DNA from: Strobilurus pachycystidiatus
Lineage: Eukaryota > Basidiomycota > Agaricomycetes > Agaricales > Physalacriaceae
Assembly: GCA_019915135.1 (NCBI GenBank)
Contig: JAHLMK010000003.1
Coordinates: forward strand, 186,001-250,000
Direction of reading: 5' to 3'
Length of the DNA: 64,000 bases
Shown: in pieces, positions 21,851 through 33,512 of the stretch
How positions within the stretch are numbered: position 1 is the stretch's first letter
Layout: each line of letters begins with the position of its first letter
Made by a program: the position numbers and the translations under genes
The notes under the pieces: generated by a model
What the model was told of the DNA's origin: nothing
Database searches by the model: none
Seen by the model: only the letters and a program-made list of their open reading frames with translations

Positions 21851-22957
21851 TCAGACTTTGGCACGTTTCCTACTCGCTGTAGCAGAGCGGGCAGGAGTGT
21901 AGCTGATGATTTCCACATCGGAATCCGGCTCGCTCTCGTCACGGGCTCGTTTCCGGGACTGACGTGGAGGAGACAGATCCGCAGGCGGGGACAAGACACG
22001 AGGAACGTCAGCCTTGATAGTAGCGGAACTTCCGCCGCCGGTAGTATCGCGCCCTCCGGCTTTATCTTGTAGAGAACCGTTAGTACAGACAACGAGGAAC
22101 GAACAGTGTACAGGCACCTTCTTCCTTCACGTGGTCATCGACCTCGCCACGCTCACGAACATTGACGTTCTGCTCAGATAGAAGTCTTTGTGGGGGGGGA
22201 AGAACTACATTGAGAGCTAGACACCAATGAGTTAAGACCGTGCGCAATAACACATGTGGCTTGAATTCGATTGACCTTCGAGATTCTCAGCAAGTTGTTT
22301 CTTGATGGCCAGAGCCTGCGTCTCAGCCTGTTGTTCGGACAAGGTCGCTTTCTGAAGTTTCGTGGCCGCAGCTAGCTGTTCGGACAACGAGACTGATGCA
22401 CGTCAGTTTTTGAATACACCAAAGCACGTCAGTTAGCGCGTACCAGCGGTGCTCCGGTGAACGAGCTGCAGCGACTCTTGCTCATACTTTTGGCTCGAGG
22501 CCTTGAGCGCATCTCTGGTGCATCGGGCAAGCGTGACCAGGAGAGTATCGCGTTCCTTGAGGAGAATCTGAATGGCCTCTACTTTGCGAGTAGCATCGGC
22601 GATGGTGTGCGAAGAACGGGCCGTCACAAGTCGCATTGGGGCACACGCATTGACAACGTTGGCAATCTTGCGCCAGTTATAACACTTTTCGATATCAGCG
22701 AGGCGTCCAGCGGGTGAGTTGGGACTCACTTTCAAGTATACATGGCCAATGTCTGAGCCGGATGTCACAACCTCGTGGCGGTGATAATGGTCTGGCAGGT
22801 GGCATCGCATGAAGATATCGTACGCTTCCTGCGATAGCGTCGGACCTGGGAGCAGTTTCAGGAATCGTCTTTCGTCGGGAGTGCTGGTATTCGTGACTCG
22901 AATCTGGATAGTAGATGTCTGGTAACAGAAAGTCGCTGGGGGACCGTTGGGCGCCAT
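21851..22957 (-). CDS. Coiled-coil nuclear-type protein, paralogue of the gene at 17.2-18.3 kb
   Basis: Starts MAPNGPPATFCYQTSTIQIR at 22957, 30 bp after a TATATAAT box. The N-terminal motif DERRFLKLLPGPTLSQEAYD, then MRCHLPDHYHRHEVVTSGSD and IGHVYLK, aligns with the paralogue, including the phase-0 intron right after the Lys. Exon 2 is CYNWRKIANVVNACAPM followed by a coiled coil (RKVEAIQILLKERDTLLVTL). Two or three short exons add Gln/Ala-rich coil (SEQLAAATKLQKATLSEQQA). The last exon is Ser/Pro-rich, with RKRARDESEPDSDVEIISYT (VEII is a possible SUMO-interaction motif) and the basic end ASRKRAKV. It looks intact. Role unknown. Confidence 0.6.
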
Positions 22958-23271
22958 ATCGGATAGTGGTTTATCGTCGGTGAGCACTGTGATTATATAT
23001 CGGAGCTGGCGGTCCATTGTTTCAGCAACAATTACCAGCCACGGAAACAAAGTAAAGTCACCTGCACGTTATTGTTCGACCAAAAGACCACTCATCGTCA
23101 ATGCATCCCGAGCCCGGGCCCTTCGTGAAACCGTTTCTCATTGCCATGGCGTAAAAACATCGATAAGGACTTTTCTGAAGCTCGTATCGTAGATACAAAA
23201 ACTCAATGTTCACTAGGATTTTTACGAATACATTGTAACCGGAGAGATTGGACTGTGCGTAGGTAGGTAAA

Positions 23272-24341
23272 TTAAGTAGAAAGACTATGGCGTATGCTCC
23301 TCCACATAGCTTCACCGAACCGTGAAGCGACACCTTTGTAACTGATCAAAATGAGCGGCGGCTTGACGTACAACTCCGTCTCCAGAGGGCAGTCACCCCA
23401 GTTCGATTTGAAGGCGTTGTACCGCACGAAGCCGTCTCGCTTCTCAAGGTCGAGAAGATCCAAGATCTCCTGCCCCCAGCAAAGGAAATCTGACGTCCTT
23501 TGGAGTGTAAACAGTCGGGGCGGAGCAGACTCCTAGAAATAACGTGAGAAAGTGCGAAGTGAGAGAGACTACGAGAAGTCTCACCATCTCCCAAAGTACG
23601 ACAGCGACCGTGTTGGTGATACCGGCTTGTTGAACGGTTGATGAAGATGTGTCGGCGTGGCCCTCCCGAGTCACCTCGGTTCTATCTGGGATTGGAGAAG
23701 GGGATGTGAATAGAGGAGAAGGTGGTGAGGACGGGGGTAGAGGCGATGGGCGCGTAGCAAGACGGTCCGCACGGGCAGCGCGCACATAACTTTGAGAGAA
23801 GACAAGATTCTCCTCAAGCCTTCTCCGCGAGCAGACTCTGTAATTTGTCGTCCTTGAGGAGATCATCGTCGCTCAACCCAGTTGACGCGGAGGCCATCCA
23901 GATGTTGCAGTTCTTGCACTGTTTGAAACGAAGGTCAGATTGTGGCAAGGTGTCCATTGGCGGATAGAAACGTACAAGATACGTGCAGTGCCCAAGTATT
24001 GAGAACTCGAACGTTCCCTCGGCGGGAACGACGCCTTGGCCGCCATGCCAATAAGCCTTCTTGAAGGTATGCTTGGCCGAGACACACTTGTTATACCTGT
24101 CCAGTCCAGTGTCTGGCAAAATGTCGCCCTCGCCTCGCGCGGTTTCGAATAGCTTGCAAAGATAGGTGGTGAGGGATTTGTTGACGTTTCGAAGCCAGAG
24201 AGTCTTCTCTTCGGCCGGGGTAATGTCTGGGTCCTGGGGAAGAGTGTATGGCAAGCGTGGAAGTAACAACGCGCGATTCGGGGGTTGAACGGAAGTATGG
24301 GAAGTCTCGGGGTGCTGCCTAGGAGTGCGAATGGCGGGCAT
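23272..24341 (-). CDS. Unrecognised protein of the 14-36 kb block
   Basis: Starts MPAIRTPRQHPETSHTSVQP at 24341. Exon 1 includes LPYTLPQDPDITPAEEKTLW and KAYWHGGQGVVPAEGTFEFS up to ILGHCTYL. A GTACGT...ACAG intron of 57 nt (multiple of three, no stop) may be spliced. CKNCNIWMASASTG follows with a CX2C pair, then a ~40-nt intron, a Pro/Ser-rich linker (LATRPSPLPPSSPPSPL), a GTGAG...TTCTAG intron and a final exon with LFTLQRTSDFLCWGQEILDL and FGEAMWRSIRHSLST. The layout (ordered N-terminal domain, low-complexity linker, short C-terminal domain) is clear but I know no named family. Confidence 0.5.
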
Positions 24342-24718
24342 GGTCGTCTTGTTGAGAAACTACATCAGTAAGAAACTCCTTTATCGAAGAAGACTGGGGT
24401 CAAAGCGCACCTTTTTGACCATCCAGAAGACATCTAACCGCGCGCCACCCACCCAAACATAGTCGAACAAAAGGGTCCCTGAGGACAATAAACTTGAAAT
24501 AATGTTTTGGCCGGCAGCGAAGTGGGGGAGGAAAAGGAAGAGCGAAGGCGTGAGAAAAAGCTGCCGACTCGACTAAATCGGGCTGCGAACGCCTGGTTCC
24601 GAGATGGCCGGGCTCGTAGAATTCTAAGTACAAGACATGATGAACAAGATCGATTCGATACTACTGGTTCAGGATAGGTATGAATCCATTCTAAAAGCTC
24701 CAGGTTCAAGCGTGCTCG

Positions 24719-25363
24719 TTATATGTTAGAAATTGACTGTTCATTCGTCTCCAAGGATACATGAACATGTGGTAATTTAAGGATGGGTAGGACTATATTG
24801 GGTGTAGCGATTCTGGAGACTGGGTGTGAGCCCCTACAGTGATATGAGTCAAGAAGAGTCAAGTTCTTGTAACTGAACGTACTGTAACATTCCTCAGCTC
24901 GGAGCAGGCGCCTAAGCATTCGAGCGTACCGGCGCACAATACGAAGCAGAGAACGTTGGTGGTACCGCAACTCTGAAGCTCCGCGGGCCAAGTGCTGTCG
25001 CCCTATCAGGAGCGCAATGTGGGCACACGCGGAGAGCTGGATTTGATGGATGCGTTCCGAGAAGTACTCGGCACGAAATGGACAGACTCTGTCGTAGGTG
25101 GAAAATATCTCCCTCGGATGACTCGAGAAAGCAACGGCAAGTAAGGCATCCATCCCGACACGTCGCTCGCCTCCATGATGATCGCTCGCTGGCGGTACAT
25201 CATCGGGATTGAATCTGATTCTAGGGCGTTTCGATTCAGTACCAAAGAAAGGAAAGAGGTCAATGAGGTAAGACTCACTGCTCGAAGGAAGCCATACGCA
25301 AAGGAGGTTGATATGGGGTTCTCTCGCCAGCGTCTTATGTTGGCGGACTTGAGACCGTGACAT
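24719..25363 (-). CDS. Possible hypothetical protein
   Basis: From ATG at 25363 (MSRSQVRQHKTLAREPHINL) a frame stays open to 24719, with a likely GTATGG...ATCAG intron after NLLC. The following exon is open in two frames; the longer gives GMDALLAVAFSSHPREIFST, YFSERIHQIQLSACAHIALL and an Arg-rich helix (LLRIVRRYARMLRRLLRAEE). Which frame is real cannot be decided by eye. Confidence 0.3.
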   Translation of the reverse strand: MSRSQVRQHKTLAREPHINLLCVWLPSSSESYLIDLFPFFGTESKRPRIRFNPDDVPPASDHHGGERRVGMDALLAVAFSSHPREIFSTYDRVCPFRAEYFSERIHQIQLSACAHIALLIGRQHLARGASELRYHQRSLLRIVRRYARMLRRLLRAEECYSTFSYKNLTLLDSYHCRGSHPVSRIATPNIVLPILKLPHVHVSLETNEQSISNI

Positions 25364-25614
25364 CCTTATTGTCAGAAAATGGAACAATAGAGATGATTGC
25401 CTTTTATATTTATCGCCCCGGTTGAGTGCCTCAATTCTTCCAGGCTCGTGGACGGACCTGCTAAGTTGATACATTATATGATATACAGTACGACAGGCGC
25501 CGAGGAAGTAGGTGAAGATGAGTAAAATTTGGTAGAAATTCGCGTCGTAATAAGCGATCCGATCTTATAAGTGTCCAGTAGAGTACAGTACAACACAATA
25601 GTCCGTATTCGATC

Positions 25615-28420
25615 TTACAGGTGTCCAGCAGCAGGCTCCTTCAACTGCCGCGCTTGAGCTTCGTTAAGAGCTCTGGACTCGGCAGACTCTTCAACTTCAC
25701 ATAAACAGGTCTCTGGAATCAAAAGTTCCTGATCCGTGATGAGGTCCTCTTCACCTTCCCGTATGATCACCACACGAACAGTCCATTGTTGCAGCCCTTC
25801 GTGGCGACGCCGGCGAACTGGGCGAACTAATCTGCCAGCGTATGGTCCATGGATTATTGCGAACAGTCCCCTGGAACGACCTGTCGGATGTCTTGCTTGA
25901 ACGCCCGAAATTTCTACATCCGTCCATTTTCCCCGAAACGACTTGAACACCCCCACCTTGCCATCCCCCCGTACCCGAGGTGTCAGCACAATGTCCTTGC
26001 CTTCCTTGATCATTCGCAGCTTGACTTCGTCGACGGCGAGGAAGAGGTTCAAGGCCCAGTGATCCTCGGCCCTGGTTGAAGGGACAATGGGAGTACGGGA
26101 CGAGGGGTCCCAGGCAGGGGAGGAGGGCTCTCCTTCGGCGGAAGAGGGAAGTGGTGTTTTGAGACGAGGTTGTTCTTCTTCTTCCATTGCATGGAAGAGC
26201 CTCAAGCGCGTCCCTTTGATACGCGGCGGTTCCAGACCTTCGCCGTGAATGTAACCTTTCGGCGGTTGGAATGCGAGCTGATCTACTTCGAGGGGATATT
26301 TCGAGCGTAACTCCAATCCATAACTAAGAATGCAGTGTAAGTAAACAATCCCTTCTCAAAGGGTTCAAAGACTGACTCGGCGTCGACGACGTAGTCGTAA
26401 TCTATTGTCGCAGTTCGCCGCGGTGCAGCTGGTTGATAAGTCGTGATTTCAAGAACGACCTTGAGACCACTGCGCGTGTCTTGGCGTAGAAGGACATCTC
26501 GTACGACGGCGGGGTAGTTGCGAAGAGCGTGCCCGACCTTCGTAATCGTGGCTGGTACTTCCACCCAGGGTGTTGGGCCGGTATACATGCATGGTCTGGG
26601 GCGCGCTATCCGGCCCGGAACCGCTGGAGTTTCATCTCTATCGACCAACGCGGGATCGATTAACGCGTTCCGGGCTCGATGCTTGAAGACTTATGAGCAG
26701 ATGTAGCAATGACGAACGGAGTAAATGTACCTCCAAGCATGGTTTACAATTGCACATGGGTAGAGCCCTCTTGGGATCGGACAATGTGGTTGGCAGAGTA
26801 TTGACAGACCGCTCGCGGACAAGGGTTAGCGAGTTGACGTGCACCTCAAAACGCTGGAGAGAGGGATTAGGTTGGTTGTAAAAGTGATAACAAGTAAAAC
26901 ACCTCGATTTGCACATAATCCTCGGCTCCTTCGTGTATATCTTGTTTCGTCATGAGGAGAGCCACAGTTTTCTGGACCGTCTCCACCCAAGCCTGCTTGC
27001 CAGTGTAAGGTCCGGCACACACTCTGACGCTGTCTCCCTGAAGAAAAATCTTGAGGGCGTCGTACCAAACGACTGGAAGGAGGGTGTTATCGGGGGTGCG
27101 GATGGTGAGACCGTTCGAAGTGACTGCTTCTACGACGCCCTCGACCTGGACACTTCGAGACTTAACAAATTCTCCCTCCTCGAAAGCCCATTCGGTCACC
27201 CGAGGAAGAGAGGATGGACGAATCGCTGGGTGTTCACTTTGCAGGAACAGACCTGCGGCAGTGCTGCTGATGGATGTCACATCAATTTCCAGATCGGCTG
27301 TTGGTACGAGAACAAGGAGTAGCCCATACGAATAGGTACGCGTCCGATACTGATATTTTCGAGTGGACGCGTCAATGAGCACAGCCGGGGGGTTTTGTGT
27401 CTGCACTAGTTTTGGATCGAAAAGACCAGACACGCGGGGTCGGTAGCTAGCTCTGCGACGCTTCACCCACAACGAAGGCCAGTTGTACTCCAGGTGCGGG
27501 ATGAGAAGCACGGAGCTGCAAACGGGGGTGCACGACAGGACGACGCCGACATCATGGCGGTAGCGGCCCTTCTTGATACGGACCCATGAGCCTCGGGAGA
27601 GCGGGGGATAACCGCTCATCTCGGAAAGAAGAGCTGGCCATTCTTGTAGGGGCACGTTATCGAGATTAGGATGTTTTTGGCCGGTGAGAGGTCTGACGGA
27701 GGCGGCATGGAAAAGATCTCGAATTTCGCTGTGTGTGAAGTGCTGGAGTACGGGTTCGTTTGTTTTCTTGTCTACGTAGAGGGCACGAGAGTGGCGGAGG
27801 TGAGTTCGGATGGAACAATGATTGATATCTTGAGATGTCCACCAAAAGATCTCTCGAGGGAAGCGGGGGAGGAGGAATAGATACTCTGTCGAATTTTGAG
27901 GGATGAACTTTTGCATGTCCTTCATAAGGATTTCGGCATATCCGAGCTGTGACGGCCGTCAGATTGCGCAAGAGGACTAGGGATTCATAGTTGCTCACCA
28001 GACATTTGATTGATATAATCCTTTTCGGCAGGGAGGCGACCGGTGTTCGTTGGGAGCAGTCTGGTTCATTTGAAGACGCATCGGTGACGGTGGGGGAGAA
28101 CATCCTCTGGCTACTGTGAGGTTTCGACGCGTAACGTTCGGCCAGATAGTCGGTCCATCTATCGAGTGCCGTCTCTCCTTGTACCGGGGGAGGAGGGGAC
28201 GCATGAGAGGTACCTTGCTCGCTTTCCGTGTCGTCAAAAAAATCTGCACCTGATGAGAAAACGCTACATATCTAGATGATGAATTGAACGCACCTGGCAC
28301 ACAGTCCTCGGGCACAGAGTCTTCTTCGTCCTCCGAGCCAGAAGCTTCCTCAGCTTCGAGGTCAACAAACGCCAACGGGGAAGGTTTAGCCTGGAAAGCA
28401 GTCTCAGGATCAGGAGACAT
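25615..28420 (-). CDS. Spt5-like KOW-motif protein
   Basis: Starts MSPDPETAFQAKPSPLAF at 28420 with an acidic leader (DLEAEEASGSEDEEDSVPED) typical of a large Agaricomycete family of Spt5-like proteins. A linker exon (TALDRWTDYLAERYAS) follows. The main exon (~27,950-26,905) holds a first KOW motif in RGSWVRIKKGRYRHDVGVVL and a second in GDSVRVCAGPYTGKQAWVET. More exons follow: FEVHVNSLTLVRERSVNTLP; RNALIDPALVDRDETPAVPG with PCMYTGPTPWVEVPATI; and, across a GTCAGT...TTAG intron, VDADYGLELRSKYPLEV. The C-terminus has another KOW-like piece (RSRGLFAIIHGPYAGRLVRP). True Spt5 binds RNA polymerase II to aid elongation. These expanded relatives are of unknown role and, in my recollection, are multi-copy and TE-associated. 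Exon joins near 28,020 are uncertain. Confidence 0.6.
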
Positions 28421-28960
28421 GTTGAGCAGCCAAACTTACGCGTTTCTGAGACATTATTGAATAGACATGAACTGTAGATATAGTGTCGCGTCAGTTATAC
28501 TCGTTACGTATATCTTTCACGGACAGCCTCAAGTATCGTTGGACACCGAAAAGAGAGTGAGTGTGTGTATTGAAAAGATTACACAGATTATAATTTTTAC
28601 ACCGGCCAAGAAGGACTTACCAGCATGATATGCGCGATGATGAAGTCGGGAAGCAGAGGGGGAAACCGTGGGAACCACTTGCCAGAAATACAAGTACTGG
28701 CCTGAAACGGGCTTTCCGAAGATTTCGGAAACTCGTTTTCGGCATGGGTCAAGGTACGCTGCAGCTGCTTAGTAAGCCCTTTTCCTCTTGCTTTTGGTCG
28801 TCATCATGCTTGGGCCAGTGGTGGCCATTGTTCGACACGCACGCTTTATCCGGCCAGATTCAGCAATCACGGATAATGGCCTCTCCTTGGTCAAAGCCAC
28901 AGTAAGTTCAGCGATATAAAAGAACGATTCCAAGCTCACACCAGCGCTACAGCTTTCGCC
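28421..28960. promoter_or_regulatory. Divergent promoter region between the KOW gene and the polyglycine gene
   Basis: 540 bp separate the two outward-facing genes. A TATAAAAG box at 28915-28922 serves the plus-strand gene (ATG at 28961). The minus-strand gene has only AT-rich stretches near 28,580-28,610. No coding content is convincing. Confidence 0.5.
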
Positions 28961-30379
28961 ATGGTCCGAGCCGCCTACCTGCCTCCCCGCGGTAGCAATA
29001 CTTCGGCTGGCCACACACTCCGCGCATTCTCCTCTCGTCGCTGGAAGGACTGTAAAACATACAAGAACGTTGGATTGGGTCGCCAGTTGCGGGTGATCAC
29101 GGACACCCCGGCTGAAATGGGACGCCAACAGCTGCATGTACGTGTAGATAACATACTTATGTATCAGCTCTGACCTTCAGATAGAACCTCGAAACGAGCA
29201 AGTCTCGGACTCTCTGGCGTCCTTCTCCAGAGGAACGTCAGTTACTCTGCCTGCTCATGGACGACTGGAAATACATGTATTCCAAATTCAACAATCTTCG
29301 TACCGCTATCAAGCGTCTTAACGGCCAGAAGAACAACTCGCCCAACACTCGAAAGAACGATCCATCAAGGTATTGGAACTGCAAGTGGAAGTGGTATATA
29401 GCTAAGGAAATCATCGTGAAACGATTGGCTGGTGAGGTTTTAGTCTTCCGCGATGATGTTCTATTGCTGATACTTTCGCAGCGAAACGGGCTCAAATGGA
29501 CCAACTTTTTCTCCAGACCAACGGCTGTACGTCTCTACCTTCATCGAAATGCGCTGTCTCATTACTTTGTAGTTGCCAGGAATATCTGCGACGTGGAGCT
29601 CCTGCAAAAGAGTATGTCTACAGTACCATTTCCTGGCTTGTCCTCACTCCGTTCCAGTGATTTTCGCTAACAAAAAGATCATGGATTTCAACGAGTTACT
29701 TGGTGACGAACCCGTCCGAATTGCGGCCGTACCCGCCTGGGCAGTAGCTGTCCACCATGCTACTATGGGTGCCAAAGGCTTCGCGGCTGCATATCCTCCG
29801 CCCGGAGCGAATGGTCCCCCTCCCCCGAGACCTCCCGGCGACAGGAGGGGCGATGACGATGACGATGACGGTAATGCTCCTGCTGGCGGCGCTCCTGTTG
29901 GCGGTGCCGGCGGTGGTGGTGGTGGTGGTGCTGGCGGTGGTGGTGCTGGCGGTGGTGGTGGTGGTGGCGGCGGCGGCGGCGGCGGCTTTCCACATCCTTG
30001 TGCTGGACCCAGGCCGCCAGCTCCCACAGTCACCCTTAAGAAGAACAACGTCGAAGGTGTGCATGATTGATTGATTCCTGCTTGACATTCGCAGCTGATC
30101 GAATTCATCCGTACAGCTACGAGTGCAAACTGCAGCGCGACGACGAAGAAGAGACCTCTTTTAGAGCAACTAGACGCAGCCTTTGGAAAACCTTTGAGGA
30201 AAAAGCCTCGCCTTGGCTTGCTAGGCAAGTATGAACTCACAGAAGTGTCGGAGAAGTGGTCTGATGATTCGATAGTGCAAAAACCTCAGCCCTTCCCGAT
30301 GGCTCCTCCGAACAAGCGATTTGATGTCAGTTCTTCTGGAACGTCCAAGGCGGATGCCATATATATCGCCGATGACTGA
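28961..30379 (+). CDS. Multi-exon protein with polyglycine tract and possible SUMO-interaction tail
   Basis: Exon 1 is 28961-29137 (MVRAAYLPPRGSNTSAGHTL...); the intron 29138-29184 joins to LETSKSRTLWRPSPEERQLL and MDDWKYMYSKFNNLRTAIKR. Three short exons follow, then IMDFNELLGDEPVRIAAVPA, a Pro-rich segment, an acidic run (six Asp) and about 40 residues that are almost all Gly. After a GTGCAT...GCAG intron the frame continues LIEFIRTATSANCSATTKKR, GKPLRKKPRLGLLGKYEL and ends SSSGTSKADAIYIADD, an acidic-hydrophobic tail like a SUMO-interaction motif. KKRPLL and RKKPR may be nuclear signals. No named family. It lies 146 bp before the KDZ transposase gene on the same strand. Confidence 0.55.
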
Positions 30380-32349
30380 ACTGGCGTGATTGATACTGGT
30401 TTCTTATTGTAATGACTCGCTTATTGTTAGACCCTCACTAGTGTATCGCTTATTTCATATTCATGGACGCAGCTTTAATTACCATCTAAATACCTACTTT
30501 TTCACGTTCGTCTACCTTACAATCATGGCACCTAAAAAAGCTAGCACGAAAGCACCAGCGTCCAAAGCGAAGCGTAAAAATCCACCGGTGCCGCTTCCGA
30601 TGGCGCCAATCGAGGCTGGGGAGGCTCCTCCTGGCTACGGGCAGCCGGGTTTCGAATGGGAAAGTGTTGGACTCCAAAAGCGGAGGAAGACAGAGGCGGC
30701 GGCAGGAGACAAGGGGCGGATAGCGGAAGAGGGGCGCATGGACGAAGATGAGCCCATGGGAGAGCATCAACCGATAATGGAAGGCGAAAGTACTATCGGG
30801 GAGGAACCGAGCCCCGAAACCGAGGAGAAGGCGAGATACCAAGTGCGTTCTCTGCTGGCTAGACCTGATGAGCTTCACTAACGCAACACAGGGGGCATCG
30901 GTAGAGATGAAAGAGGTGCTGGAGCACAAACCGGTCTATCTTGATTACATGCTCGGTAACGAATCCGACATCACTCTTGGCGATCCATGCAAATGCGGCA
31001 AGGCATTGCGAACATGTCTGTGCTTTGAGTGCACGCATCTGCCGCCGTATTGCTCGGCTTGTTTCTTGCAAGCACACGAGGCGAATCCATGGCATTGGGC
31101 ACATCGATGGGACGAAGAGAAGGGAAATCTCATTCAAACCGATCAGAGCGTCCTGGGGCGAGTAGTCACATTCGGACACCGACGACATCAGGAGTTGGAG
31201 TGTCGAGAGCGCCGAGCAGACGAATCACTCGCCTTCACGGTAGTCGACCTGACCGGAATCCACGACACACGGGCTTTTTTTTGCAAATGTTCCCACTCTG
31301 CCGCTTTCAGCACGCGTCATTCACGTCTCGAAATGCTGCTGGCTAGTCGTATGTGGCCGTCGACAGTGAAGCAAGCGACTGTAGGCTTCACGTGGGAGGT
31401 GATGAAGGACTTCCACCTCCATACGCTTACCTCCAAGAAATCTGCATACGACTACATGCGGGCGATACAAGCCAAAACGAACAATGCCTTTTCGGGAGAC
31501 GTCAAGGTTCGTAGTGTCAACGTTGATAGACTGCGCTCTGACTTTGGTACAGGATCTCTTTCGCCAATTCATCCGCGCGCACAGGGTGTACGCAGCCTTC
31601 ATGGCAGAGAAACGAAGCGGACAGGTACACGGCATTGATAGGTTGAAGGCTTTCGCCAATCGAGTCCCGCGATCCATCGTTGTACCATGCTTCTCCTGTC
31701 CTCTCCGTGGATTCAACATATCCGAACAGGAAATGGATGAGGTTCCGATGCGCTATGTGTAAGTAGTTCTAACGTATACACCAGCAGAATTCTGACGGTA
31801 CTGTGCAGCCACACTGTTCAGATCTCCCTCAGCGTCGATGGCCACTTTGGTCTAACCCGGCTCAAGCAAGTGGACGACCCGGACGACGTCTCTCTGTCGG
31901 AGGGCAGAGGCTTTTTCGCTCTAGAGTCAGAGTATGATGCCTACGTCAAGGAGTACGTTTTGAACGACGAAGAAGTATGCGATTGTTCCATCTTGATTGC
32001 CAACACTGCTCAACACTCTCCAGAAATCGAGTTGTTCGCGATTCAACGCCATCGAAATGCAGAACAAGTTGAAGTTCAAGGGATGTGTCGTAACTGGCGT
32101 AATCGGGGTGACTTGTGGTCGACACTTTGTTTTTCAATCGATGGCCGATCTACATAAAGGAGAAAGGTATGTGAACATGTCATCGCATTTTCTTTGCCAG
32201 TAATGTTGTTCCTTAGATTCACGAACACAGACTTTGCCATTGCTCGTGCTCTGAGGCAGGTCATGCTGTCCGCCGTTTTGTCGAAGAGTATGGAGGCCGC
32301 GAAACAGTTTCGTCGTGTTCTCCTTACATACGATGTCGCTTGTCAGTTC

Positions 32350-33512
32350 TAGAGACCTTCACGAGTCTCGAGGATCCAGTGAGTACTCGAGACTCGACTC
32401 GCCTCGGGCACTCGCAGGACTCGATCCCCGAGACTCGCGGATCTTGCCGGGGCGAGTCCGAACACGAGTCGCGAGCAGGGCTTCGGTCGTGTGAGTACTC
32501 ATGGCGAGTACTCACACGGACTCGCGCAGTTCTCTGACGGTTAAAGACCTCAGACAAACTGTGAGCCGAGCGTGCAGCAAGCGTGTTGTACGCTCGTTCT
32601 TAATGAAATTTGATCTGATCACTCCGGATCAATATCCCGGATCCCAAGCGAGCGAGCGAGATTGATCGCGATCAATCTCTTGCTCTTCTCCTGCCTCCAC
32701 CACCATGGGGTTGACGATTCGTCAACCCTGCCAGTCTGACAATTGTCATCTGGCTTTGGACGACACCCTCATGCCCCACAATAGGGCGCGGACGACTTCT
32801 GAGGTCCGTTGCTAGGGCGCCGCGGCCTTGGCAACGGGCCAACCAGGACGCGTAAGCCCCCATACATGGGCAGCAGACGCTGAACGGCGACAATAGCGGC
32901 CATCCAGAGGCCTCGGCACTTTGGAAGGACCTCTGAAGTGCTGCTCGGCAGGCCTGGGGACTGGATTGGGCGGGATGACCGGTGCGCGGTGCGTTTGCGA
33001 ATGACGCGCACACCCAGGTGCGTGTCTCAAATTTCATTCATTTGATGTCTCTGGCCATTGATCTATTTATTCATGCAGCATGCCGCATGCCGCACACACT
33101 CGCATCTCCGCCACCCAACCACACTCAACGTCACTACCGCACGGCACACACCTCCTCGTCACCTCGTTGTGGTTCTTCCTATAATGTCAACTCCCTCGCC
33201 GCCCCGCCGCCGCCCTCGCTAATCATGTACTCATGCCCGGCTGAGGCCCCCCGCGCAATTGCTCGGGGGGATTCGTCGTGCATGACAGATGAACACTGCG
33301 AGTACTGCACGAGTACTCGCCTGAGTACCCGTGAGTACTCATAACAACTCGAATCAACATGAGTACTCGCCGGACCCGTGAGTACTCGACTCGCGGGACT
33401 CGAGTCTTTACCAGTGCGAGTCTTGACACGAGTCGCGGGCACTGATTTGGCCCATGAGTACTCGTGACTGCGAGTCCGAGTCGACTCGAGTCAAGACTCG
33501 TGAAGGTCTCTA
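32350..33512. mobile_element. hAT-type MITE, copy 2 (full length, inside the KDZ gene)
   Basis: 1,163 bp, beginning TAGAGACCTTCACGAGTCT and ending with its inverse. Both ends carry dense subterminal repeats of CGAGTC and the palindrome GAGTACTC, as is common in hAT elements. The target duplication is imperfect: GTCAGTTC on the left, CTCAGTTC on the right, separated from the right end by three extra bases (GGA). It encodes no protein and must rely on a transposase from elsewhere. It has the same length as copy 3. Confidence 0.85.
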
